In this document: piece by piece, positions 18,812 through 27,798 of the stretch | How positions within the stretch are numbered: position 1 is the first letter of the stretch | Layout of the letters: each line of letters starts with the position of its first letter | Assembly: GCA_049340005.1 (NCBI GenBank) | Contig: JBMPIY010000004.1 | Origin: CAXBDP01 sp963974465 | GTDB taxonomy: Bacteria; Bacteroidota; Bacteroidia; Cytophagales; Cyclobacteriaceae | DNA length: 64,000 bases | Reading direction: 5' to 3' (one strand) | Program-made: the position numbers and the translations under genes | The notes under the pieces: model-generated | What the model was told of the DNA's origin: nothing | The model's database searches: none | The model's input: the letters and a program-made list of their open reading frames with translations, nothing else

Positions 18812-19309
18812 ATGATAGAGAGTAAAAATTTCACAACAACTATTCTGGTAGACCAACATCCTCAAACGGTATTCAATGCGATTAAAAACTTCCGGGCATG
18901 GTGGTCTGAGGAAATTCAAGGCATTACAGATAAACTCAACGAAACATTCTTCTATCACTACAAGGACGTGCATTTGTGTAAAATAAAGCTTATTGAAACA
19001 GTGCCCTTCGAAAAACTCATTTATCAGGTTGTTGATAACCACTTCAGCTTTACCAAAGACAAAAGCGAATGGATAAATACCAAACTCATTTTTGCTATTT
19101 CCGAAGAAGGTGAAAAGACAAAAATGCAATTCACACATGAGGGATTGGTGCCTACATACGAATGCTACGATGTTTGCCATGATGCATGGACAAGCTATAT
19201 CCAAGGGAGTTTGCAGAGTTTGATTGCCAGCGGAAAAGGAAAACCAAACCCTAAAGAAGGTGGTCTTAATGCCGAGTTAGTTGAAAAATGGGGCCTGCCT
19301 AGAAAGTAG
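18812..19309 (+). CDS. SRPBCC (AHSA1/START-like) domain protein, paralogue
   Basis: 165 residues, a tandem duplicate of the preceding gene. It keeps VDQHPQTVFNAIKNFRAWW, KLIYQVVDNHFSF, W.NTKLIFAIS and THEGLVPTYECYDVCHDAW. It adds a C-terminal tail (KPNPKEGGLNAELVEKWG) that the first copy lacks. A conserved Cys pair (ECYDVC / ECYNNC) is shared by both copies. Function unknown; the divergent GlxA-like regulator is the obvious candidate controller. Confidence 0.85.
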   Translation: MIESKNFTTTILVDQHPQTVFNAIKNFRAWWSEEIQGITDKLNETFFYHYKDVHLCKIKLIETVPFEKLIYQVVDNHFSFTKDKSEWINTKLIFAISEEGEKTKMQFTHEGLVPTYECYDVCHDAWTSYIQGSLQSLIASGKGKPNPKEGGLNAELVEKWGLPRK

Positions 19310-19419
19310 TTGTTTGTGAATTTTTAATACAATAGCACTCTAAATTCTAAAGGTGGAATTGTTTAATGCCTCCGCCGTAGAGATATACAAGATTATTTCG
19401 CCGTCTGCTGGATTAAAGT

Positions 19420-19677
19420 TTAATTTCTATTATCGCATTCCACAGTAGAAATAGAGTTCATCAATACTTTTGCAATTTTTTTGAGGCTTGTTTTTATGAT
19501 CAATAGGTGTGACAAAAATACGACAGGTACAATAAATGCAGATACCCCAACGGCAATATCTAAATTATATCCTCTAGGATTATCCCAAAAGAAGCTATTA
19601 CTGTTTGGTAGAAGAAGGAAAATTAGCAAAAAGACACAAATTGAATAGAAGGCAAAAGAATTAAAAGTTATGAGCAA
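19420..19677 (-). CDS. Small two-TM protein (doubtful)
   Basis: 85 codons with two hydrophobic segments, FYSICVFLLIFLLLP and VSAFIVPVVFLSHLLII, and a basic/polar C-terminus. The only starts are TTG 19677 or upstream non-ATG codons, which lowers confidence. No homologue is recognised. It stands alone between the SRPBCC pair and the DUF1579 gene. Confidence 0.35.
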   Translation of the reverse strand: MLITFNSFAFYSICVFLLIFLLLPNSNSFFWDNPRGYNLDIAVGVSAFIVPVVFLSHLLIIKTSLKKIAKVLMNSISTVECDNRN

Positions 19678-19808
19678 GTAAATTATGCTTCGTAAGATTA
19701 AGATAGAAAATGAGGTAACCTATGGAAATTGAAAGCAGTAATTCCCAACCAAATTCAACTATTTGATTCTGATTTACTTAAAGTGTTCCTAGTTGGCCGT
19801 TTCAGGTA

Positions 19809-20366
19809 TTAAACTTTTCTAATCAATTTATACTGAACAGTTTTTATTTCAGGCTTATCGCCTTCTTTATCAAAGCTCTCAATCAATAGTATGTTGTTGT
19901 CCACAAAGGTTATTACTTGCTTAACATTAATGGTGCTTTTCGAAACTGGATTTGTCAGAGTACCAAGTAATATCGCTGAATTTGTATTCTCGTTCCAATC
20001 GCCATACAAACTCAATGTACCCGTACCCATATTTGTAATGGTGGTCAATGCCATTTTCTTGTCTGTATTATTAAATCCCAAAGTCATCATAGCCTGATAC
20101 TCCATCCCCATCATTAACCCTTGTTGCTTCATTTCCAAAAACCTCCCGCCAAGTAGCATTTGATGTTCGGAATCTACCGTAATGACAGTAGGTTCATTGC
20201 CTTCACCCATCGACATGGTAATTTCCATCGTAAAGCTTCCTGTATATTGTGAAAGCAAGGAATGTATGGCCGATGGAGTCATATACTCAGCCCATGGATC
20301 TTGATCTTGTGCATTCATTATTGTGCTGGTAAATAATAAGAATAAAAAAACTAGTATTGCTTTCAT
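19809..20366 (-). CDS. DUF1579 family exported protein
   Basis: 185 residues with a signal peptide (MKAILVFLFLLFTSTIMNAQ). The domain runs from about 35 to the end and follows the DUF1579 strand order: YTGSFTMEITM, GGRFLEMKQQG, YQAMMTLGFNNTDKKM, TMGTGTLSLYGDWNE, then GDKPEIKTVQYKLIR. It is probably a calycin-like beta-barrel in the periplasm. Family function is unknown. A GCGGGAGG octamer lies on its coding strand at 20142. Confidence 0.85.
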   Translation of the reverse strand: MKAILVFLFLLFTSTIMNAQDQDPWAEYMTPSAIHSLLSQYTGSFTMEITMSMGEGNEPTVITVDSEHQMLLGGRFLEMKQQGLMMGMEYQAMMTLGFNNTDKKMALTTITNMGTGTLSLYGDWNENTNSAILLGTLTNPVSKSTINVKQVITFVDNNILLIESFDKEGDKPEIKTVQYKLIRKV

Positions 20367-20560
20367 CGTTAACTTGGGTTTGGTTGGAAGTTTATTTTAC
20401 ATCCAATGCGCCCTGTATTCAACCTAAATGACCCATTTTAATTAGCTAAAAGCAATTATCTTGGGCTTCCTGAGAAAATTAGGAAAATTTAGGTTTACAG
20501 GGATGACTAGCATGCCTATCTCATCCGTACGAATAAAGCAATATATTATCTGATTAACAA

Positions 20561-22309
20561 TTATTTATCTCTATAAATAGGGACTTCCACAAAACTCGTA
20601 TTGTACCATTTTACCATCATAGGCTCACCTGCATCATTTATTGATTCTTTGCTCACCTCTTTGCCTGAGCCATAATTTAGTTCAGAAAATGGGTTCTTAT
20701 TAACATTAATGTACACAAGCAAGCGACTTCCTTTCCTTAATTTCTTACTTACCAAATGTGTATTTGAAAACGAGATATTGACAATTTCATTTGGAGGCAG
20801 TAGACTTCTTTCTGTTATATCCTTAGCGTAACTGGCACGTCCGATGATATATGATAAATGAAATAATTCGCCATTAGGCATCACTTCATAGAGGGTAACT
20901 CCAAAATCTAAATCCTGCTTATTCGTACTGAGATGTAGCTCTCCGATAAATGAGCCGTTGACCAAAATAGCTTCTTCGAATGGTTCGCTAATAAAATTAA
21001 ACCCATTACTCAAATCCATTTCCTTTCGAATTATTGGGTCAGGATAATAATTGTTGTTACTTATTTCTCGATTAGCAAAATCCACTTCTTGAGACAGGAA
21101 AGCCGGCTTTATGGGTCGCTCGTTTTTTAATGAATAAATATCATCGCTTTTATCTGTGGTCAAGTATAATTTCAAATTCTCATTGCTCATTTGCTCTATA
21201 GAAGGGGCACTTCGCCATTCATTCGCTCCCATCACTTGATAATTGATTTTATCTTTTAATATTTCGGGCTTCTCTCCCTTGTAAAAGATATATTCAAACC
21301 ATTCATACGTTAACTGATTCGTGTTAATTAAAGCATCTGCATCAACTTTATAGCCGTTTATTTCTTCTGCCCCATTGTTTTGAGCTCCGAAGTGACTGTA
21401 TGGTCCAATAATTAAATAGTGCTCTGCATTTGCATTGTATTTATAATGCTCACGTAAATAATACAATCCGGAATTTTGTGAGTCATTGTAATATCCATCA
21501 ATCGAAAGAACCGGGATATCAATTTGAGCAAAATCTTCTTTGTAAGGTGCCATTTGCTGCCAATATTCATCAAATGAGGGGTGGCTTATCCATCGTTGAA
21601 ACCACTTATTTGGAGTTCCGTCAATACTGTCTAACTGATTGTATGCCGCTCCAATTTCCCACCATTTAAACATCATATTTCTAAACCGCTGTCTATCATT
21701 TCCAGCAATTGTGTCTAAATATTTATTGTTGCCTACATAAAATGCCCATTCATAATTTGGGTTAATGAAAACGTTATTCTCCATAGGCAAACCCATGCCC
21801 GGTCTATTAGCTACATAAGGAACGATCGTTTTAAGTGCTGGGTGAAGCTTTTTGGCCGAAGCCCATTGCGTAAAGCCATTGTAACTTCCGCCAAACATTC
21901 CTATGCGTCCGTCACACCATTCTTGTTTACTAATCCAGTCTATTACATCGTATGTATCGTTAGCATCATGTTCGTAAGGCCATATTTCTTCAGGGCTTAA
22001 GTATTTGCCTCTTGCATAAGTTATTACGCCTACATAGCCCTCATCTACAGATTGCTTTAATGACCTTAGATCCCTCCCGCTATTTCGCACATAAATGGTG
22101 CTCTGTAAGATCACAGGTTTTGGCGTACTCTCGTTATTTTTCCGCACAATAATCGCAGAAATGATTGCTCCATCCCTTGTTTCTATTAATGCATCTTGGA
22201 TGAGATAATCTCCTTCTTGCGTCACTTCCTGCCCTTGAGTTGCCCTATTGCAACCAAACAGCACAAGTATAAATAAACCTACTATCCATTTCGTTTGGTT
22301 GCTTTTCAT
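20561..22309 (-). CDS. CocE/NonD-family acyl hydrolase (X-Pro dipeptidyl-peptidase-like), lipoprotein
   Basis: 582 residues with a lipoprotein signal (IVGLFILVLFGC). The alpha/beta-hydrolase part (about 35-345) has the nucleophile elbow GMFGGSYNGF and the candidate acid and base in SIDGYYND and GPYSHFG. The C-terminal X-Pro_DPP_C beta domain (about 400-575) follows. Relatives hydrolyse acyl or peptide bonds, including cocaine esterase, glutaryl acylase and PepX. The substrate here is unknown. A second CocE-like enzyme lies at 58618-60444. A GCGGGAGG octamer is on its coding strand at 22073. Confidence 0.88.
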   Translation of the reverse strand: MKSNQTKWIVGLFILVLFGCNRATQGQEVTQEGDYLIQDALIETRDGAIISAIIVRKNNESTPKPVILQSTIYVRNSGRDLRSLKQSVDEGYVGVITYARGKYLSPEEIWPYEHDANDTYDVIDWISKQEWCDGRIGMFGGSYNGFTQWASAKKLHPALKTIVPYVANRPGMGLPMENNVFINPNYEWAFYVGNNKYLDTIAGNDRQRFRNMMFKWWEIGAAYNQLDSIDGTPNKWFQRWISHPSFDEYWQQMAPYKEDFAQIDIPVLSIDGYYNDSQNSGLYYLREHYKYNANAEHYLIIGPYSHFGAQNNGAEEINGYKVDADALINTNQLTYEWFEYIFYKGEKPEILKDKINYQVMGANEWRSAPSIEQMSNENLKLYLTTDKSDDIYSLKNERPIKPAFLSQEVDFANREISNNNYYPDPIIRKEMDLSNGFNFISEPFEEAILVNGSFIGELHLSTNKQDLDFGVTLYEVMPNGELFHLSYIIGRASYAKDITERSLLPPNEIVNISFSNTHLVSKKLRKGSRLLVYINVNKNPFSELNYGSGKEVSKESINDAGEPMMVKWYNTSFVEVPIYRDK

Positions 22310-22393
22310 ATAATATTCAGATTATCGAATGAGAACACCTTGCTACATTCCTTTGCTATTTGGTGGTAAGGACGGGCTTCAATCTTAATTAGT

Positions 22394-22558
22394 TTAAAAC
22401 CCTACAGCATATTGTTGATCCGGATGAATAGATTTGTAGATGGAACTCAGATGCCCCTGCTTAATTCCCCAATAATTAAAAGCAATTGCATGGAGGACAT
22501 GTAACATCTGTAACATCAAAAGCATAGAAAACTTTGATGCAGGAAAGTCATAGTAGAC
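22394..22558 (-). pseudogene. Possible C-terminal relic of a small helical protein
   Basis: In the 329-base gap between the hydrolase and the DHFR-like gene, an open stretch of 54 minus-strand codons has no start. It reads like the end of a protein: LLMLQMLHVLHAI, AFNYWGIKQGHLSSIYKSI and a short tail. The spaced His and Gln-Gly resemble the last helix of DinB-like proteins, but this is a weak likeness. The rest of the gap shows nothing. Confidence 0.25.
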
Positions 22559-22638
22559 TTAAATAAGTTTATCAGACTTTGAGGGCACTTCTCAAAGCTT
22601 ATGTATAATGCACTTTAAATTAGGTTTCACTCCAAAAA

Positions 22639-23202
22639 TCAATTGTCTTGCTTTAGCCGGTAATTCAAAACGCTAATGCCACATTCAAACCCAATAGCTT
22701 TTATAAGCGTCAAGTTAGATTGTGCTTGAGCATTGAAAATTATTCTTCCCTTTCCAAGAATGACAGGATTAACAAAGAAATGAAATTCGTCTATCAACTG
22801 ATGTTCTATTAGGCTTGCTACAAAATCAGCACCACCATAAACAATGATATCTTTACCTACTTGCTTTTTAAGCTTTGTAATTTCCTCTACTAAATCTCCA
22901 GTGGCTAAAGTGGTATTTTCCCAAATTGATTGTTTAAGGGTATTTGTAAATACTACTTTAGGTAATTTGTTGATGGTTTCAGCTCCCTCTTCTTGGGGGT
23001 TACTTGACCAATATGGAATAAACCCTTCGGCCAATTTTCTACCCAAAATTATGCAATCCACTGAGTCTGTTAATTGCCCTGCATAGTCTTTAAGTTGGGT
23101 ATCCCAATTCCAGACCATCCAATCCATTTCTCCGTTAGGTCCGGCGATAAAACCATCAACGGACATTTGAACTTGCAATTTTATTTTGCGCATCTGTTTC
23201 AT
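22639..23202 (-). CDS. Dihydrofolate-reductase-like (RibD C-terminal domain) protein
   Basis: 187 residues; an alternative ATG at 23193 would remove three. It has the RibD_C/DHFR-like fold: VQMSVDGFIAGPNGEMDWM at the N-terminus, CIILGRKLAEG, KVVFTNTL, DIIVYGGADFVASLI and ELIDEFHFFVNPVILGKG-type C-terminal motifs. The family probably reduces a pterin- or riboflavin-related compound with NAD(P)H. Stand-alone members are common and mostly uncharacterised. Single gene. Confidence 0.88.
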   Translation of the reverse strand: MKQMRKIKLQVQMSVDGFIAGPNGEMDWMVWNWDTQLKDYAGQLTDSVDCIILGRKLAEGFIPYWSSNPQEEGAETINKLPKVVFTNTLKQSIWENTTLATGDLVEEITKLKKQVGKDIIVYGGADFVASLIEHQLIDEFHFFVNPVILGKGRIIFNAQAQSNLTLIKAIGFECGISVLNYRLKQDN

Positions 23203-23280
23203 TATTTCAGCTATTTATACCTATCTGATAGAACGTCTTGCCTCAGTTTCACTGTGTATTCGACATTCTGTATTTATTTT

Positions 23281-24447
23281 CTACTCATTCACAGAAGTGG
23301 CACTTGTCTTCATTTTATTGATCATTTCAAACACTCCTTTTTGGGCTGATTCACTCCCACTATTTACCATGACAATATAGCCAATTAGACTCTTTCTGTC
23401 TATTTGTGCATAAGTAAAAAATGTTCCGTCGGACCCTGCATGTTCTGAAATTAGCTGATCATCTTTCGTATAATTTCCCCAGCCAATAGCATAGTCATCC
23501 TTTGCCGTAAACAAATGATTATACGTCTCAGGTCTCAAGAAATTCGTTTCGCCTGATAGCCCTTGCAAATGGAGTTGAATATATTTTGCATAACTATCGA
23601 TATTCATACTTAAATCACCGGCCGGCTCTGCCATGCTCAAATCATAGGCAGTACTTGGCGGTACGGGGACTAACTTCCCATCTTCAAGCCAGTGCCCATA
23701 AGGTTCATTTTCAAAATTTCGATTGGGCCAACCGAAGACAACATCTATCTTCAATTTTCTTTCAAGCACTTCCGAAATCATTTCTTCCCAAGACTGCCCC
23801 GTAACCTTTTCAAGCATCAAAGCAGCAAGACTGTAACCGGCGTTAGAATAATTGAAGCTATTGCTGCTTTCTACTGGTGAAAGTGTCAATACATATTCCA
23901 CAAATCCCTCCCGCTTTTCTTGTTTATCTCCTTTTAATGGCGGTAAATTCTGATACTCTACACCACTTGTAAAAGGCTGTATTTTAGCACGGTGAGTCAG
24001 TAAATCTTCCAAAGTAATCATTGAATATGCTGGATTTACTTTGTCTTTTACTTCCGGGAATAAATCGAAAAACTTTGTGTCCCATTTTACCAATTTGTCC
24101 TCGACTAATTTCGCTGCGACAAAACCAGTTATTGCTTTTGTATTTGAACCCAAATGAAAGTAGTCTTTAGGATTCACATTCGATTCGGTATCCAATTCTG
24201 TAATCTTATGATGACCCAATACACTTTTGATGATTATGCTGTCCTTTGTTACAATAGCAAAAGCCATTGCAGGAATGCTATCTTTCTCCATAATGCTTTT
24301 AGCAATTGCAGCAAAATCTTGCGCATATATTGGGCTTGAAAAAATAGTTAATGCTATGATTATTAGTGACTTAAAAACACCTCTATCAAATATTGAAAAT
24401 ACTGTTTTAGCCAATGAGCAATTAGAATTAACAATGAGACAATCCAT
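23281..24447 (-). CDS. Serine beta-lactamase-like hydrolase (class C / PBP4 family)
   Basis: 388 residues. A signal-type hydrophobic segment at 27-42 ends in IYAQ. The catalytic SxxK is S101-N-T-K104 (LGSNTKAITG), the YxN motif is in NYSNAGYSLAA and the third motif is HAGSDGTFF. Members range from D-aminopeptidases and esterases to true class C beta-lactamases. Nothing here shows antibiotic resistance. Periplasmic. A GCGGGAGG octamer lies on the coding strand at 23907. Confidence 0.88.
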   Translation of the reverse strand: MDCLIVNSNCSLAKTVFSIFDRGVFKSLIIIALTIFSSPIYAQDFAAIAKSIMEKDSIPAMAFAIVTKDSIIIKSVLGHHKITELDTESNVNPKDYFHLGSNTKAITGFVAAKLVEDKLVKWDTKFFDLFPEVKDKVNPAYSMITLEDLLTHRAKIQPFTSGVEYQNLPPLKGDKQEKREGFVEYVLTLSPVESSNSFNYSNAGYSLAALMLEKVTGQSWEEMISEVLERKLKIDVVFGWPNRNFENEPYGHWLEDGKLVPVPPSTAYDLSMAEPAGDLSMNIDSYAKYIQLHLQGLSGETNFLRPETYNHLFTAKDDYAIGWGNYTKDDQLISEHAGSDGTFFTYAQIDRKSLIGYIVMVNSGSESAQKGVFEMINKMKTSATSVNE

Positions 24448-24687
24448 TTATACTAAGTATGATCGATTAAAAATAGTAAATTTTTACGCTTAGCTTTGGT
24501 CCCTTGAAAAATGCGGGAGGTTTAGTCCTTTACAACTAGCTGTGGCCATAACTAATCATTTAGGATTACCAAGTAATCTCCCTTTATGGGTAGACAAATG
24601 GTTTTGGTTCCGCTTGATATTATAATATACTAATTACCCTATCTGTATTTCGTATATTAAGAACCCTGAAGCTGTGTTAAATCCTCA

Positions 24688-25779
24688 TCATGTTTGTTGG
24701 CTTTGCTTTTCCGTCGCCTTTGTATTTGGGAAAATTACTTTCTCTGGATGTTTCTTTAGCTCAACCATCACGGCATCAAACAGGCGTTGCTTTACTTTGC
24801 CTGACTTTTTAGGTTCTACCAAGTATCGCACGATCACTTCCACCCAAGTATTGGTATGAGCTTTTAATATTACTGAAGGGTATTCATTTACCTCTAATTC
24901 ATCTACAGGAGTATCTTTCAATATGACTTTAAAACGCTTTACTCGCTTCACCATTGCTTCCCCTATTTCGATTTCTACTATTCGCTTTATGGTTTCACTG
25001 GTAAACTTGAAATCGCTTTCGTAAGAGATAAAAAGGCTCAGTTCATTCCAGATGAAAGGGAATAATGGCCATGAATAATTATAAACATATTCGCTAAATA
25101 CTTTTGAGTTAGCGAATCTTATAATACGTCCGCTAGGATGGTCGCCAGACAAGTAATCACCATTAAATTCCCATAAAGTAGTATCGATATAGCTTACATT
25201 TATGACATCGCCATACACATTGCCAATGCGTATGCGGTCACCTACCTCGAAGGGCTTTCGAATTAGTATATAGAGCCATCCAAAAAAACTGGTAATGGGA
25301 TTTTGGAGCGCAAAACCGAGAATTAGGGACACGATACCAAATGAAACCATCGTTGCATACCAATTGGCAAATAGCAGCGAAAGGATAATACCTAGTATGA
25401 GGATGATTGCAAACAAGTCTGCAATTCGGTTGAAATTAAAGACAGTGGTTTTATCTTCTATTTTGCGACCAAATACCTTTTTCAGAAGCCTTGTAGCCGT
25501 CAACACGAGAGAAATCAACATGACCGCCAGCACCACTTTTTGCGCCAGTGGAATATAAATGCTGGAAATGGGTAATCGTTTCCAGCCCAATAGAAAATAT
25601 ATGACTCCACATACTAGAAATATGATGGTCGTTAGGCCAAGCAAAGGTGCCTCTTTTTCTAAAGCAACCGCATTTTCCTTCTGCGGAGCTATTGCGTTTT
25701 CGCTCAAAGCTCTCTGTACTTTCTCATCCTTTATTATGGCTTCTAATTCTTTATCTTCTACAGGCTCTGAATTTTCCAT
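24688..25779 (-). CDS. MscS-family mechanosensitive channel
   Basis: 363 residues. A charged N-terminal tail of about 45 residues is followed by hydrophobic segments near 47-65, 78-98, 120-140 and 142-165. The MscS pore helix and beta domain are marked by SLILGFALQNPITSFFGWLYILIRKPFEVGDRIRIG. The C-terminal alpha/beta domain runs from about 230. It releases solutes under osmotic downshock. The insertion around LWEFNGDYLSGDHPSGRIIRF fits the MscS subgroup often called YnaI/Msy-like. Inner membrane. Confidence 0.9.
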   Translation of the reverse strand: MENSEPVEDKELEAIIKDEKVQRALSENAIAPQKENAVALEKEAPLLGLTTIIFLVCGVIYFLLGWKRLPISSIYIPLAQKVVLAVMLISLVLTATRLLKKVFGRKIEDKTTVFNFNRIADLFAIILILGIILSLLFANWYATMVSFGIVSLILGFALQNPITSFFGWLYILIRKPFEVGDRIRIGNVYGDVINVSYIDTTLWEFNGDYLSGDHPSGRIIRFANSKVFSEYVYNYSWPLFPFIWNELSLFISYESDFKFTSETIKRIVEIEIGEAMVKRVKRFKVILKDTPVDELEVNEYPSVILKAHTNTWVEVIVRYLVEPKKSGKVKQRLFDAVMVELKKHPEKVIFPNTKATEKQSQQT

Positions 25780-25857
25780 ACATGATTTTTAGATAGGGAT
25801 GTCATATTTATCTTTTTAAATATAGCCTTTGCTTCCTTACAAACCCATTGATAAATC

Positions 25858-26037
25858 AAGATGCTATGTAAAAGTGTGGTAGAATGATTCAGCATATTTT
25901 CATTCAATGGGATTGAAAATATATTGTTCATCGAATTCTACGTCATGTGTTTTCTACAATTTCAGGTATGCATTAAAGGTTTACAGATTACATTTCCTCC
26001 TTATCGGTAGTTCGACATTGTAAATGGCAAACAGTTG
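25858..26037 (+). repeat. R1 repeat, copy A (with internal deletion)
   Basis: This copy shares with the copies at 30926 and 31946 the ordered blocks AATGATTCAGCATATTTTC, TCATCGAA.TCTAC.TCATG, GGTTTACAGATTACATTTC, CTCCTT.TCGGTAGTTCGAC and ATTG.AAATGGCAAACAGTTG. It lacks about 17 bases (AGTCGGATTACAAATC) present in the other two. It lies between the MscS gene and the porin gene and encodes nothing. The repeat is not identified with a known element. Confidence 0.8.
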
Positions 26038-26113
26038 ATTTTTGAGAAGCGAAACTAGCCTCATATATTCAATACCTAAAAAGGCAAAGTGTTTGATGCT
26101 GCTCCATCTGCAA

Positions 26114-27280
26114 TTAAAACGTAAGCTGAGCCTGAAGTCGAACCAGACTTCCTGCTTGATGATTGACGGGAAGCTCAAAATCCTCATACCTACGGTCTGA
26201 TATAGTATAGGCTACGACTAATTCAAAATAGTCAAATTGTTGCCATTCAACCCCAATTTCAGCATCCCTTACAGTATAGCTCCTTGCATCCAATTCATGT
26301 TTCTTTCCACCCTTATAATTCTGCAACCTTAAAAATGGAATAAGTCCATTCCCGGCATAATAGGAAAAAGTTACATAGCCTCCATTTAGTGGCTTTATCT
26401 CTATTGTGTCTGAATCTTTTTCAAACTCAGGCCCTCTTCCAAAATTATACTCAGTTTGAATGCCAAAAGGCTTGGGATACAATACAAAAGATAATGCAAT
26501 TCGCTGATCAGGATAACCATCTTGATTTACATTTATTTTTGAGCTATGATTTCTTATCACATATTTACCCGAATAAGCTTGAATACCCGGTTCTATTATT
26601 TGCTTGCCCAAAACAATAGGATATGAAAAACGAGAAATAATATGGAACTGATTATTCAAATCAGGATGGTTGGAAGTCTGACCATTGTATATGCCTAATG
26701 CAAAGACACCAAAATCCCCTGAATGCTTATAAGGTTTGAGCTCCTTCATAAGGCTTCGGATCTCTTTGCTGGCCCAGTAAAAAAATATGCCCAAATCTCT
26801 CTCATCTTTTACCGCACTATTCAACGCATCATTGCGATCCAATGGGAGACGATCCCTACTGGATTGCATGTTTTCATATCCAAAAGGCACTTTACTTTGA
26901 CCTATCCGAACTCTAAACGTATTGTATTTATCAATTCCTACATCAAAATAGGCATCCTTTACTTTAGCAATATGAATGGATTCACCAACGGATTTAGCAA
27001 AATCCGGCTGAAAGTACACATATATTCGGGGGCTAATTTGCCCATAAAACTTGATGCGTAACCTGCGAAGTGAAAAGCCACCACCCGCTGCTCCCCAATA
27101 TTCATCACATTGTTCACAGCCAAGATTTGAATTACTTTCAAACAATTTGTTATAGCGTACTTGCATATAGCCACCAAGGTGAATTTTGTCAAACCAATTT
27201 TCACCTTGATCATCACCATGCTGGGCAAAGCTTGGGATATACACAATCAATAGGAGAAGGAATAATAAGCAATATCGCAT
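26114..27280 (-). CDS. Phosphate-selective porin O/P-like outer-membrane protein
   Basis: 388 residues with a signal peptide (LLFLLLLIVYIPSFAQ). The pattern fits porin O/P: an N-terminal strand GGYMQVRYNKLFE, then CEQCDEYWG, FSLRRLRIKFYGQISPRIYVYFQPDF, RVRIGQSKVPFGYE, and a terminal aromatic (LQAQLTF). The CxxC near the N-terminus is seen in relatives I recall. Its ATG overlaps the TGA of the PepSY-like gene by one base (27280), so translation is probably coupled. The substrate is inferred to be anionic, such as phosphate or polyphosphate, but not proven. Confidence 0.88.
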   Translation of the reverse strand: MRYCLLFLLLLIVYIPSFAQHGDDQGENWFDKIHLGGYMQVRYNKLFESNSNLGCEQCDEYWGAAGGGFSLRRLRIKFYGQISPRIYVYFQPDFAKSVGESIHIAKVKDAYFDVGIDKYNTFRVRIGQSKVPFGYENMQSSRDRLPLDRNDALNSAVKDERDLGIFFYWASKEIRSLMKELKPYKHSGDFGVFALGIYNGQTSNHPDLNNQFHIISRFSYPIVLGKQIIEPGIQAYSGKYVIRNHSSKINVNQDGYPDQRIALSFVLYPKPFGIQTEYNFGRGPEFEKDSDTIEIKPLNGGYVTFSYYAGNGLIPFLRLQNYKGGKKHELDARSYTVRDAEIGVEWQQFDYFELVVAYTISDRRYEDFELPVNHQAGSLVRLQAQLTF

Positions 27281-27723
27281 CAGTCAGCAGTTTTACTTAC
27301 AACATTGCCTGCTTTGTCAAAAACCATCTTCCAGTCTTGTCGAAAAAGGCTGTTGAGCTCCATTTTGTACAGGATGCTACCTTGTTCAGATATACGTTCT
27401 AAATCATCAATTGAATAGCCCTTAAAGTCATTGTTGATTTTGCTCTTGATTTCGGTCGGCAACTCCTCTTTTGTAATCTCCTCTTTGTGTTTTATGACTG
27501 ACCCATTAATGTCAAACCACAGCTCATGATCCTTATTCCACCCTGTTTCAAATTCTACTTTGTACTGTTTGCGCTCCATTTCCCACGCTATATCTGTCGC
27601 ATCCGGAAATTGTGCATTGAATTGATTCAAAATTATTGAAGGAACTTGGCTTTGTGGAATATCTTGAGCCTTACAAACGCTAAATACTCCAATAGCGATA
27701 ATGAATAAAACCTGCTTTTTCAT
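27280..27723 (-). CDS. PepSY-like periplasmic protein
   Basis: 147 residues with a signal peptide (MKKQVLFIIAIGVFSVCKAQ). It carries two tandem PepSY-like halves: QFPDATDIAWEMERKQYKVEFE with HELWFDINGSVIKHKEE, and YSIDDLERISEQGSILYKMEL with WKMVFDKAGNVVSK. This family (PF11396-type) often accompanies two-component systems in Bacteroidota and may bind a periplasmic signal. It lies 75 bp after the histidine kinase and abuts the porin gene. Confidence 0.85.
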   Translation of the reverse strand: MKKQVLFIIAIGVFSVCKAQDIPQSQVPSIILNQFNAQFPDATDIAWEMERKQYKVEFETGWNKDHELWFDINGSVIKHKEEITKEELPTEIKSKINNDFKGYSIDDLERISEQGSILYKMELNSLFRQDWKMVFDKAGNVVSKTAD

Positions 27724-27798
27724 TGGTATAAAAATTTAAATTATACCGCAAAGCAAATTATTGAATTAGGAAAGAGTTGGGAATGATATCTTGTAAAG

